This document shows positions 16,887 through 25,076 of a DNA stretch of 33,045 nucleotides, in pieces; positions within the stretch are counted from its first letter, which is position 1, and each line of letters starts with the position of its first letter. Below the pieces are notes generated by a model. It was not told the DNA's origin. It saw only the letters and a program-made list of their open reading frames with translations, and ran no database searches. Source of the DNA: an uncultured Eggerthellaceae bacterium (GTDB lineage: Bacteria; Actinomycetota; Coriobacteriia; Coriobacteriales; Eggerthellaceae); NCBI GenBank assembly GCA_947626665.1, contig CANQTB010000003.1:1-33045 (forward strand), read 5' to 3'. The position numbers were made by a program, and so were the translations under genes.

Positions 16887-18206
16887 ATGGGATTAATCGA
16901 TCGTGTTAATGCGCGGCTTGCGCCAGCTCAGCTCGGTGAAGCGGAGAAGCAGCCGCGACCCACGATCGCGCTTCTGCGCGAAGGGGTGAAAGAGTTTCTC
17001 CCCATGGAGGAGCTTGCTCACATTATGGGCGAGAATCCCGATCGCGCAAAAAATGAGCTTCGGCTTGCTTGCCGTCAGGCGATGATGAATTCCGCTTGGG
17101 ATTATGTTGAAGCGCCGATACGCGAGTCTCTTGTCAATGAGCTTATCGACATGGTTTTTGGGCTCGGGCCGATTGATGCGCTGCTCGATGATGAATCAAT
17201 CACCGAGATCATGGTCAATGGAACTCAGAGCGTCTATTACGAACGAGACGGCAGGCTTTTTCGGAGTTCGCTCCGCTTTGAAACAGACGATGAGGTCCGC
17301 GTCCTTATCGATCGTATTATTGGGCCGTTGGGCAGAAGGATCGACGAAGCGTCCCCTATGGTGAACGCCCGACTTCCGCAGGGGCATCGCGTGCATGCTA
17401 TCATTCCGCCGCTTTCCCTCATCGGGCCGGTTGTCACCATACGTGCTTTTGCGCGACGAACATTCTCGCTGCAGCAGATGGCCGAGATGGGTTCTTTCGG
17501 AAAGCCTGAGATGAAGTTTTTCCGATGGGCGATCCTCGCACGCAAAAATATCGCGGTAAGCGGCGGTACTGGAAGTGGCAAGACAACGCTTCTCAATGCG
17601 CTCTCGCTCCATATTCCGGGCAGCGAACGAATCATCACCATAGAGGATTCTGCTGAGCTGCGGTTTCTTGAACATCCCCATGTGGTGCGCCTTGAGGCGC
17701 GTCCGCGCAATGCGGAAGGAACGGGGGAGGTGACGATCCGTGAGCTCGTGATCAATGCGCTTCGCATGAGGCCCGATCGCATCATCGTCGGCGAATGCAG
17801 AGGTGGGGAGGCGATCGATATGCTGCAGGCGATGTCGACCGGCCATGACGGATCGCTTACCACGCTTCATGCCAACGCTCCCCTTGAAGTGGTTGATCGA
17901 TTGGTCACGATGGTGCGATACGCGCTCGATCTTCCGGTTGATGCGATAGAGGCGCAAATCGGCAACGCATTCGATCTCATTATCCAAACATCTCGCGCCT
18001 CCGACGGCAGCCGCTATGTTTCTGAAATCGCTTCGCTTGTCTTTGATCGTGACATCCGCCGCTGTCATATCGCCACGCTTTATCAAAGAGACGGTGCAAG
18101 GGAAAAGGGCAGTTGGCTGGCTGTCCCTTCGTGGATTGATGGGCTAGAAGAACGGGGGATCGCGCAAATTGGGGAGGTGGCAGCGTGGAAACATTCGATA
18201 GCTTAA
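16887..18206 (+). CDS. tadA (cpaF): Type II/IV secretion ATPase TadA/CpaF
   Basis: IAVSGGTGSGKTTLLNALSLHIPGSERIITIEDSAELRF, VIVGECRGGEAIDMLQAMSTGHDGSLTTLHAN; ITEIMVNGTQSVYYERDG. Confidence 0.95.
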   Translation: MGLIDRVNARLAPAQLGEAEKQPRPTIALLREGVKEFLPMEELAHIMGENPDRAKNELRLACRQAMMNSAWDYVEAPIRESLVNELIDMVFGLGPIDALLDDESITEIMVNGTQSVYYERDGRLFRSSLRFETDDEVRVLIDRIIGPLGRRIDEASPMVNARLPQGHRVHAIIPPLSLIGPVVTIRAFARRTFSLQQMAEMGSFGKPEMKFFRWAILARKNIAVSGGTGSGKTTLLNALSLHIPGSERIITIEDSAELRFLEHPHVVRLEARPRNAEGTGEVTIRELVINALRMRPDRIIVGECRGGEAIDMLQAMSTGHDGSLTTLHANAPLEVVDRLVTMVRYALDLPVDAIEAQIGNAFDLIIQTSRASDGSRYVSEIASLVFDRDIRRCHIATLYQRDGAREKGSWLAVPSWIDGLEERGIAQIGEVAAWKHSIA

Positions 18207-19225
18207 CGCAGGTCGCCTCTTTTGCGGTTCCGATGACCGAGCGTCTTCAGGCGATATGGGCAACGCTCGGGCACCTCGTCTACCTTGCGCCGGTGTTTGC
18301 TTTTCTCGTCGGCCTTTGCCTTGTGGGCTTGTGGCGGCAGGTCGCCAAAAGACGGGAGGGCTCAGCGTCTTTTCTTAAGACACAGGACCAAACGCGCGAG
18401 TTGTGGCAACTTCGTCATGGCATTCGGCCGCTTTTGCCTTTGGCGCGGCGCCTTCTTCGCATAAGGCACGTAAATGTTTTTGGTGAGAAGGCCGTTTCAT
18501 TGCTTTCAGACGCCGGTGTGGCAAGTAGCGAGGAGGCTGTAATTTCTTGCGTGTTGGGCATCGGGTTCGTAGCGGTGTTTATCGGCGCCGTGTTTTCTGC
18601 GTCGCTCGTCGGGGGGCTTGCTCTCGCTTGCGCCTTGATGATCGTGCTGTCGTTCATTGTGAAATCACGCAACGAGAAGCGCCTCAATGAGATGCGCGAG
18701 GAGATACCCGATGCGCTCCGCGTTATGAGCATGTGTTTCCGATCAGGCCTTTCGCTTCAGCAAACGCTCCAACAAACGGCGGATGAGACGAAAAAGCCAT
18801 TGAAGGAGCTATTTGAGAACGCCGTTCAGCGTCTGCAGACCGGCGAGCCGGTTTCCGAAGCGCTCGCCGTTTTCGATTCCCCTCAGGCATCGGGGGAGCT
18901 TGCGTTCGTGGCGGTTGCCCTTGATGTGCAACACATCAGCGGCGGAAGTATCGCGACGGTTCTTGATTCGGCGAGAATGTTTGTCGAAAGTGAATTGAAT
19001 TTGCTGAGATCGCTTCATGTGCAAACCGCCCAAGCGAAACTTTCGGCGCAAATAGTCACGATCATGCCGTTTGTTCTGATAGCGGTGTTTTCGTTGATAA
19101 GCGAGAATTTTCTCGCGCCGTTCTTTGAGAGTCCGCTCGGGCTGGCGCTTCTTATCGTTGCGCTTGCTCTTCAGATTGCCGGCATTGTGGCGGTACGGCG
19201 GGTATTGAAAGTGGAAGTGGATTGA
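18185..19225 (+). CDS. tadB: TadB-like type II secretion F-domain membrane protein
   Basis: EEIPDALRVMSMCFRSGLSLQQTLQQTADETKKPLKELFENAVQRLQTGEPVSEAL; GTG start overlapping the tadA stop. Confidence 0.88.
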   Translation: METFDSLTQVASFAVPMTERLQAIWATLGHLVYLAPVFAFLVGLCLVGLWRQVAKRREGSASFLKTQDQTRELWQLRHGIRPLLPLARRLLRIRHVNVFGEKAVSLLSDAGVASSEEAVISCVLGIGFVAVFIGAVFSASLVGGLALACALMIVLSFIVKSRNEKRLNEMREEIPDALRVMSMCFRSGLSLQQTLQQTADETKKPLKELFENAVQRLQTGEPVSEALAVFDSPQASGELAFVAVALDVQHISGGSIATVLDSARMFVESELNLLRSLHVQTAQAKLSAQIVTIMPFVLIAVFSLISENFLAPFFESPLGLALLIVALALQIAGIVAVRRVLKVEVD

Positions 19226-19226
19226 T

Positions 19227-20189
19227 ATGGATACAACGTTTCCCTTTCAAACCTGTGCCGTTTTACTTGCTGCTCTATTCGGGATGTGCCTTTGGGCTGT
19301 TGCGGAAAGCGCGTTACGCGAGAAGCGGCTTCGCAAAAGCGTTCTTTCGGGCATAGGCGGCGGACAGCTCGATGAAGAAGCTGGCGCTTATCGGAGGGCT
19401 GGTGGCCAGAGCGGCTTCGATGTGAGGGCCCTCGCCATGGCACGGGCTTCAACGCAGCGCTTGAGGATGCAGGGCAGCAAGAGAAAGCCTTATTCGCCGC
19501 AATGGTGGAATGAGAGCCGATGGCTACGCGATCGCATGAAACAAGCGGGACTTTCCCAAGAGCTTTCCGCGCAAGGCTACCATGCAACATGTTTGCAGCT
19601 TGCAGTCATGGCGGGTATGGTGGGGGCCCTGATCGGGGCGGTGTTTTCGCTCCCGTGTTGCCTTCTTGGCGCCGTGATTGGTGCGTGGTGGGGCTTTCGT
19701 CTTCTACGACGGGCCATCGAGAAGCGCATCGCATGGCGGACCAAGGAACTCGAGCGCCATCTTCCCGAAATGCTCGATGTTATGGTGATGGGCCTTCGCA
19801 GCGGCTTGAGCTTCGATCGGGCGCTTCAGCTCTACATCGATCATTTCTCTACGTTGCTCTCGTTTTCGGTGGCTGAGGCAAAACGTCAATGGTCTTTTGG
19901 GCTCTCGCGTCGTGATGATGCGTTGCGGGCTCTTGCCGAAACATATGATTCGCTTCTTTTCTCACGTGTGGTGGAAAACATCATCCGCTCGTTGCATTTC
20001 GGCACTTCAATGGCCGACAACCTCGAAAGTGCTGCCAATGAAGCAAGGCTTGCCTACCAAGCAAAAAAGCAGGAAGAGGTTGCGAAGGCACCCGTCAAGA
20101 TGATGCTTCCGACAGGGGCGCTCATCTTGCCGGCGATGCTCCTTCTCGTCCTTGGGCCGGTGCTTTTGGAATTGATTGAGGGCTTTTGA
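19227..20189 (+). CDS. tadC: TadC-like type II secretion F-domain membrane protein
   Basis: ERHLPEMLDVMVMGLRSGLSFDRALQLYIDHFSTLLSFSVAEA...ALAETYDSLLFSRVVENIIRSLHFGTSMADNLE. Confidence 0.88.
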   Translation: MDTTFPFQTCAVLLAALFGMCLWAVAESALREKRLRKSVLSGIGGGQLDEEAGAYRRAGGQSGFDVRALAMARASTQRLRMQGSKRKPYSPQWWNESRWLRDRMKQAGLSQELSAQGYHATCLQLAVMAGMVGALIGAVFSLPCCLLGAVIGAWWGFRLLRRAIEKRIAWRTKELERHLPEMLDVMVMGLRSGLSFDRALQLYIDHFSTLLSFSVAEAKRQWSFGLSRRDDALRALAETYDSLLFSRVVENIIRSLHFGTSMADNLESAANEARLAYQAKKQEEVAKAPVKMMLPTGALILPAMLLLVLGPVLLELIEGF

Positions 20190-20207
20190 TAGGAAAGGAG
20201 GTGCGCC

Positions 20208-20384
20208 ATGGGGCTTGTACGGGCTGCGTTCGAAAAGGTGAGGCAGCAGAAAGGCCAAGGAACCACCGAATACGCGATTCTGGTTGGTGTTCTTGTTGTT
20301 ATCGCAATCGTCGCGATCACGCTGTTTCGACCCAAGATCGAGGAGCTATGGAATGCAATTGCAACGGGAATCAATGGGCTTTAG
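20208..20384 (+). CDS. flp: Flp-family type IVb major pilin candidate
   Basis: Not in the ORF track; translated from the sequence: MGLVRAAFEKVRQQKGQGTTEYAILVGVLVVIAIVAITLFRPKIEELWNAIATGINGL*. Class III signal motif G/xTTEY plus hydrophobic helix; RBS aaaggagg upstream. Confidence 0.85.
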   Translation: MGLVRAAFEKVRQQKGQGTTEYAILVGVLVVIAIVAITLFRPKIEELWNAIATGINGL

Positions 20385-20571
20385 TGATCAAAAAGGGCAG
20401 GCGACAGTAGAGTTCGCCCTTGTGACATGTGCCTTATTGGCCATCGTCATAGGTCTTGGTGCAATCTGGCATGCCGTTTCAGAAGGGCTGCTCATCGATC
20501 ACGCACTGATGGCGGCAAGCCATCATGTTCAGGCGGCTGCCGGTTGGGTCATCGATGTTTTCAGCTATTAG
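20353..20571 (+). CDS. TadE-like pseudopilin
   Basis: MQLQRESMGFSDQKGQATVEFALVTCALLAIVIGLGAIW; G/QATVEFA class III signal. Overlaps the flp 3' end; the alternative start at 20374 also overlaps it. Confidence 0.72.
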   Translation: MQLQRESMGFSDQKGQATVEFALVTCALLAIVIGLGAIWHAVSEGLLIDHALMAASHHVQAAAGWVIDVFSY

Positions 20572-20590
20572 ATTCAGCTGCGGGAAGCCA

Positions 20591-20650
20591 GAGGATGAAG
20601 CAGAGGATGAAGCAGAGGATGAAGCAGAGGACAAAGCAAAGGACAAAGCA
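20591..20650 (+). repeat. 12-bp tandem repeat (GAGGATGAAGCA x3, GAGGACAAAGCA, AAGGACAAAGCA) between pseudopilin genes
   Basis: Read directly from sequence; encodes EDEAEDEAEDEAEDKAKDKA if the upstream reading frame is used. Confidence 0.93.
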
Positions 20651-20671
20651 AAGGAGAGCGTGCAGGTGCTT

Positions 20672-21214
20672 ATGCGGAAAGTGAGAAAGAGGGGCGTTAT
20701 GCGAATGCGGCGTTTCTCTCGGAGAAGCGATTGCGGCGGGCAGGCAACCGTCGAGGCGGCTTTTGCCTTGCCTGTCATTCTGCTTGTCGTTCTTTTGCTT
20801 GTTCAGCCGGGGATTCTGCTCTATGACCGAACCGTCATCCAGAGCGCCGCGAACGAGGCATGCCGCTTTCTTTCAACGCAGGGCGATGACGCGCAATCGC
20901 GTTGCGAGGATTTCATCAGGCGCAGACTCGGTGCAATTCCCCAGCAGGATTGTTTCCATGTGCATTCAGGCGGTTGTTCCTATCGAATTCAGACTTCGGG
21001 AAACGAAAACAGCGAAACGGTGAGCGTTCGCATCTCCACCGAAGCGAAGCCGCTGCCTCTTCTTGGTGCCGGAGCCGAGCTTTTAGGCATCACCAATTCG
21101 CGAGGCAATTTTGAGGTGAGCGTTGAGGCACAGGGGACGACACAGCCCTCATGGGTGCAGACAAGTGGTGTCGGGCCGGCAGGCTCGTGGGCGGGTGCAT
21201 GGCAAAATGATTAA
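20672..21214 (+). CDS. TadE-family pseudopilin
   Basis: SDCGGQATVEAAFALPVILLVVLLLVQPGILLYDRTVIQSAANEACR is TadE-like; ATG 20672 chosen, although the frame stays open upstream to 20525 through the repeat. Confidence 0.8.
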   Translation: MRKVRKRGVMRMRRFSRRSDCGGQATVEAAFALPVILLVVLLLVQPGILLYDRTVIQSAANEACRFLSTQGDDAQSRCEDFIRRRLGAIPQQDCFHVHSGGCSYRIQTSGNENSETVSVRISTEAKPLPLLGAGAELLGITNSRGNFEVSVEAQGTTQPSWVQTSGVGPAGSWAGAWQND

Positions 21215-23327
21215 ACTATTTCGCGATGAGCATGGCTTTACGACGCTCGGCATGGCAGTTGCTCTTCTCGTAACGCTCTCTCTCATTTTTACGACCGCAC
21301 AGGTGTATCGGATCAATGCCGCCTCTGCCGATGTTCAAGATGTTGCAGACGCGAGCGCTTTAGCTGCCGAAAACGACGTTGCGGAATTTATGGTTGCCGT
21401 CAAGACGGCTGATGCAATTGTGCTTTCCATGACGCTGCTCAGCTCATTTTCCTATGCAATAGGGATTGTTGCGATGTGTGTTCCTCCAGCGATGGGGATC
21501 GGGGAAGAGCTTATCGAAGCCGGAGGGAAAATCATCGAAGCGCGAAATACCTTCGCTCAAAATGTGGCGAAGGGCCTCAATGTTTTGCAGCAAGCGCTTC
21601 CGTTCTTATGCGCTGCTGATGCCGTGCTTGTTGCACAGGCTAATGGCGGCGGGGTGACGAATGCCTTCTATCAGGCTATTGCGGTGCCGATTCCCAGCGA
21701 GGGCGCCCCGATCGTCATCGGCGAGGCCCAAGGCTCGGATGAGATGAAAGAAGCGGTTGAAGAAGGCTTTGACGATGTGCGCGATCTTGCCGAAAAGGCC
21801 GATGAGCTCGCTCAGCAAGCGAACGAAATAAAAGAAGAGGGCTATCAGCATGACTGCGGTTTAAATCCCGACTATTGCATGTATCAGCGCGCAGAGACGC
21901 TTGCCGATATGCTGGGCGTGGAAAATCCCTACTATGCGAGTGCCGACACGTGGTCCTTTTCGGTTGCTCTCAAACGTGCGCAAGAGTATTACCGGCGACG
22001 CCTTGCACAGGAGGCCCCCGCTTCAACAAGCGTTTCGGAACAAGCAAACTCCGCTTTGCGAAAACGGTTCTATGCCTATGCCGTTGAACAGGTATCCCAG
22101 GGCTATGTTGTGGAAACCGACGAAGAATTCGATGCGCTTTTCCCCGAACTGCCGAAGAATACGAGCGAAATGCGCGCTACCGAGCTTTATACCGAGGCGG
22201 TGTATCCCATAACGAACGGGGACGAGGGCCAAGTAATGCATGCTTGGGAGGGGTGTCCTCAGGCAAGTGGCGCTTCATCGTATGGATCGATCGCTCAGAT
22301 GGAATCAGGAGGATTCGGGAAATGTCCGCTCTGTGAGTTCACCGCTTCAAGCTTGGGAAAGGTTGCCGCAGCCTCCACCTCGATCGAGAACGGTTTCGAA
22401 TATCACTATAACGTGGTGGCACAGGCGGCCAAACGTTATGAAGAAGTGCAAGATGAGCTGAAGCCCGCACTCAAAGAGGCGAAGGAAAAGGCGGGGGATC
22501 TCTTCGAAACATGTTTTGATGTTATTGAAGAGGCATGCGGTTATCGCATCGAGGCGTCTCCGCCCGGAAGCAAAGGAATGATCGCCCTCGTTGCGAATGT
22601 TTCCTCAACAGCCGCCGACACAGGATTTGAAAACAGTTTCGTGGGAGGCGGCGCGACGCTTGGCGCTCGAGCGGCCGTTTCGGGGGCGACCCTTCTGAAG
22701 GATACATCGGCGGAAGGGAAGACAGTTCTCAATTCGCTGCTTGATGGCCTCGGTGACGATGGAGGAGCGCTCGTTGGAACGGGGAGGTTGTTGCTTGATT
22801 GTTGGTCGGGGCTGCTTGAGGTGTATGGCAACGGTGTGAACGCACTGACCGACACGCTTTCAGAAGCGCTTGGCGACATTCCCTTGATCGGACCTTCAGG
22901 CTTGGGGGAATGGGCGGCGAACGCGGTGACGGAAGGCCTTCAGGCCCTCGGACTGGAACCGGCAGACACGACGATTCTGAAACCGGCCCTTATCAATACG
23001 GCCTATGTGGCAGCTGCCGATGATCAGGGGTTTGCCGTATCGTATCGGTCGCTGCAGCAAAAAGCAATGAGCCTTCCCGCTTCAAGCTCCGATCTGTTCA
23101 CGTCGCTTGTCACATCGGTCGAATCCGATGCGATCGATGAGCTTGATCGTGCTGGTGAGGGGATTGTTCTTGCAACAATCGAAGTTCCGGTGATCGGAGT
23201 GTCCGTTCCCTTGACGATCGCAATCCCCCCTTCCTTGGTTGAGCAAGGGAAGGGCCTTGTCGAGCAGGCAGCCGATGGGCTTCGAGGAATTCAAGGAGCG
23301 ATTTTGGGGAGGAGAACGTGGGAATGA
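21207..23327 (+). CDS. Large TadG-like pilus-locus protein
   Basis: MIKLFRDEHGFTTLGMAVALLVTLSLIFTTAQVYRINAASADVQDVADASALAAEN: N-terminal TM followed by the ADASALAAA-type motif of TadG-like proteins; 8-bp overlap with the upstream gene. Confidence 0.75.
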   Translation: MIKLFRDEHGFTTLGMAVALLVTLSLIFTTAQVYRINAASADVQDVADASALAAENDVAEFMVAVKTADAIVLSMTLLSSFSYAIGIVAMCVPPAMGIGEELIEAGGKIIEARNTFAQNVAKGLNVLQQALPFLCAADAVLVAQANGGGVTNAFYQAIAVPIPSEGAPIVIGEAQGSDEMKEAVEEGFDDVRDLAEKADELAQQANEIKEEGYQHDCGLNPDYCMYQRAETLADMLGVENPYYASADTWSFSVALKRAQEYYRRRLAQEAPASTSVSEQANSALRKRFYAYAVEQVSQGYVVETDEEFDALFPELPKNTSEMRATELYTEAVYPITNGDEGQVMHAWEGCPQASGASSYGSIAQMESGGFGKCPLCEFTASSLGKVAAASTSIENGFEYHYNVVAQAAKRYEEVQDELKPALKEAKEKAGDLFETCFDVIEEACGYRIEASPPGSKGMIALVANVSSTAADTGFENSFVGGGATLGARAAVSGATLLKDTSAEGKTVLNSLLDGLGDDGGALVGTGRLLLDCWSGLLEVYGNGVNALTDTLSEALGDIPLIGPSGLGEWAANAVTEGLQALGLEPADTTILKPALINTAYVAAADDQGFAVSYRSLQQKAMSLPASSSDLFTSLVTSVESDAIDELDRAGEGIVLATIEVPVIGVSVPLTIAIPPSLVEQGKGLVEQAADGLRGIQGAILGRRTWE

Positions 23328-23770
23328 CCGCGCGCATGATGAAGGTGCTGAGAGGCAGACAAGGGCAGATGACGCTCGAGTTTCTTGTTGTGCTGCCGGC
23401 GGTGATCGCGATTGCGGCAATTGCGGTGAACGCCGGAGTGTTCTTCTCGGATTGCGCGGCCTTCGATCGCATTGCTCGCAACGCAACGCGCCTTTATGCG
23501 ACATCGCCAAGCGCGGAGCAAAGTGCCGATGCATGTTTGGCGCTTGCCTGTGCAGACATCGAATCGGCTTGCGATCGGAACAACCTCAGTGTTGAAGGGC
23601 GCGTGGAAGCAGCGGCATGGGGGCAGACAAGGTTCACCTACACGCTCCATTATCAGCCGACGCTTTTCGGGTTCGGGTTGAAAAGCGAGGTGTTTGGCGT
23701 TGCCTTGCCCGCGCTTTCCCACAGCGTTTCACTTGTTGTTGATACGTACAAGCCGGGAATGCTCTTTTAA
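23318..23770 (+). CDS. TadE-like pseudopilin
   Basis: RGRQGQMTLEFLVVLPAVIAIAAIAVNAGVFFSDCAAFDRIARNATRLYA; G/QMTLEF class III signal. GTG 23318 or ATG 23324 start. Confidence 0.8.
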   Translation: MGMTARMMKVLRGRQGQMTLEFLVVLPAVIAIAAIAVNAGVFFSDCAAFDRIARNATRLYATSPSAEQSADACLALACADIESACDRNNLSVEGRVEAAAWGQTRFTYTLHYQPTLFGFGLKSEVFGVALPALSHSVSLVVDTYKPGMLF

Positions 23771-23792
23771 GCAAAGAGGAAGATGATTCGAA

Positions 23793-24347
23793 ATGAGGGT
23801 GAATCAGATTCGGCTCATGAAGGCCTCATTTGGCATAGCAGTGGGCTTTTCGCTTTTGGCCGTGATGAATGTTTGCGAAACGGGCTTGCAAACGGCTGAT
23901 GAGCCCGTAGCTGATCGCCAAATCGAAGGCCCCGTTCTGGATCTCGGTTCGTTAGAGGAGGTGAATAGCGAAAACCTGCTTTCCCAAATAGAGGAAGCGC
24001 AGAAAAGCCTTGGCGCATATCGAAAAAGCCTTGGGGATTTACCCCCATGGTTTCATGAAGAGCTGCTTTCTCTGCAGGCAGGCGAAAGGATAGGGATAGA
24101 GGATTGCTATATGGACGCAACGGAATCGATTGTGAGCTTTACCAGCAAATGCGATTGCCAAAAGCTCCAAAGCCTCCTTGAAGGCGAACTGAGGGGAAAC
24201 GGTTGGATTGCCTATGAAAGCGGTTATGAGGGATGTATGAGCTTTACGAAGGAAGGAGGAAGATGCCGATGGGTGCTTCTCAGCTGCGTGGCGATCGGGG
24301 AGAAATCGGTGGCAACGTTGATTGTCTCGAAAAAGGGCGATACGTGA
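23793..24347 (+). CDS. Hypothetical membrane-anchored or secreted protein at the end of the Tad locus
   Basis: 184-aa ORF with N-terminal hydrophobic segment (MKASFGIAVGFSLLAVMNV), several Cys residues, and stop overlapping the next ATG (TGATG). Confidence 0.65.
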   Translation: MRVNQIRLMKASFGIAVGFSLLAVMNVCETGLQTADEPVADRQIEGPVLDLGSLEEVNSENLLSQIEEAQKSLGAYRKSLGDLPPWFHEELLSLQAGERIGIEDCYMDATESIVSFTSKCDCQKLQSLLEGELRGNGWIAYESGYEGCMSFTKEGGRCRWVLLSCVAIGEKSVATLIVSKKGDT

Positions 24348-24670
24348 TGCGCCTCAATATAGCGGCAACGCTTTTTGCGCGTTTGAAAGGTTTGGCGGGC
24401 AGAAGCGTCCCTTCCGAAGAAATAATCTTGGCGAGTTGTCGGGATATTCACACCTATACGATGCACCGGAAGATCGATGTTGCCTTCGTGAGCCCAAAAG
24501 GAGAAGTTCTTGCCGTTTATCGGGAGCTTCAGCCGCACAAGCGCAAGAAATGCAAGAACGCGGCATTCGTTATCGAAAGGATCGCCCAAGATGGATGTTG
24601 GCTTCAGGTTGGTGATGAGCTGGGGCTCACGCGCATCTCGTTGGAAGCGATAGGAAAGGAGAGGCGATGA
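24347..24670 (+). CDS. DUF192 family protein
   Basis: MRLNIAATLFARLKGLAGRSVPSEEIILASCRDIHTYTMHRKIDVAFVSPKGEVLAVYRELQPHK...AAFVIER fits DUF192 (A.LKGLMGR, IHT..M...IDVAFV). Confidence 0.75.
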   Translation: MRLNIAATLFARLKGLAGRSVPSEEIILASCRDIHTYTMHRKIDVAFVSPKGEVLAVYRELQPHKRKKCKNAAFVIERIAQDGCWLQVGDELGLTRISLEAIGKERR

Positions 24671-25032
24671 ACGCCCAAGAAATAAGGTATGCGACAAAGG
24701 AATGTCCCATTTGTAAAACAAAACTATTTGCCGATATGAAAACCTGCTATGGATGTCTCCATGATTTCAGTGAGGAGCCATTCGACTATGAATTTCCGAG
24801 CATTTTTGAGCCTGAAGACGTGCAGGTTCATACGGAGCAACAAAGCTCGACGATACCGCTCGAAGCGATCCCGACAATTGACTTCTCGCCAGCGCAAGAA
24901 GGGAAAAGCCCAAACAAGGGCCAATGGCTTCTCAGGATCGAGCTTGAGGAAGCAGATGAGCCGAAGCGAAATTGGCGCATCGAGCTTAATCCCTCAGAGC
25001 CGCGCTTTTATCCTGAGCCACTGGGCCGATAA
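24667..25032 (+). CDS. Hypothetical protein with N-terminal CxxC...CxxC zinc-ribbon
   Basis: ECPICKTKLFADMKTCYGCLHDF; starts at the ATGA overlap with the DUF192 gene. Confidence 0.7.
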   Translation: MNAQEIRYATKECPICKTKLFADMKTCYGCLHDFSEEPFDYEFPSIFEPEDVQVHTEQQSSTIPLEAIPTIDFSPAQEGKSPNKGQWLLRIELEEADEPKRNWRIELNPSEPRFYPEPLGR

Positions 25033-25076
25033 TGCGCTGAGCCGCTGGGCCGATGAGCTGCAAAGCCCTGCGCTCG

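Noticed and set aside
20186-20410. 74-aa ORF MIGKEVRHGACTGCVRKGEAAERP...
   Set aside because: Out of frame with the convincing Flp pilin (20208-20384), which has an RBS and class III signal.
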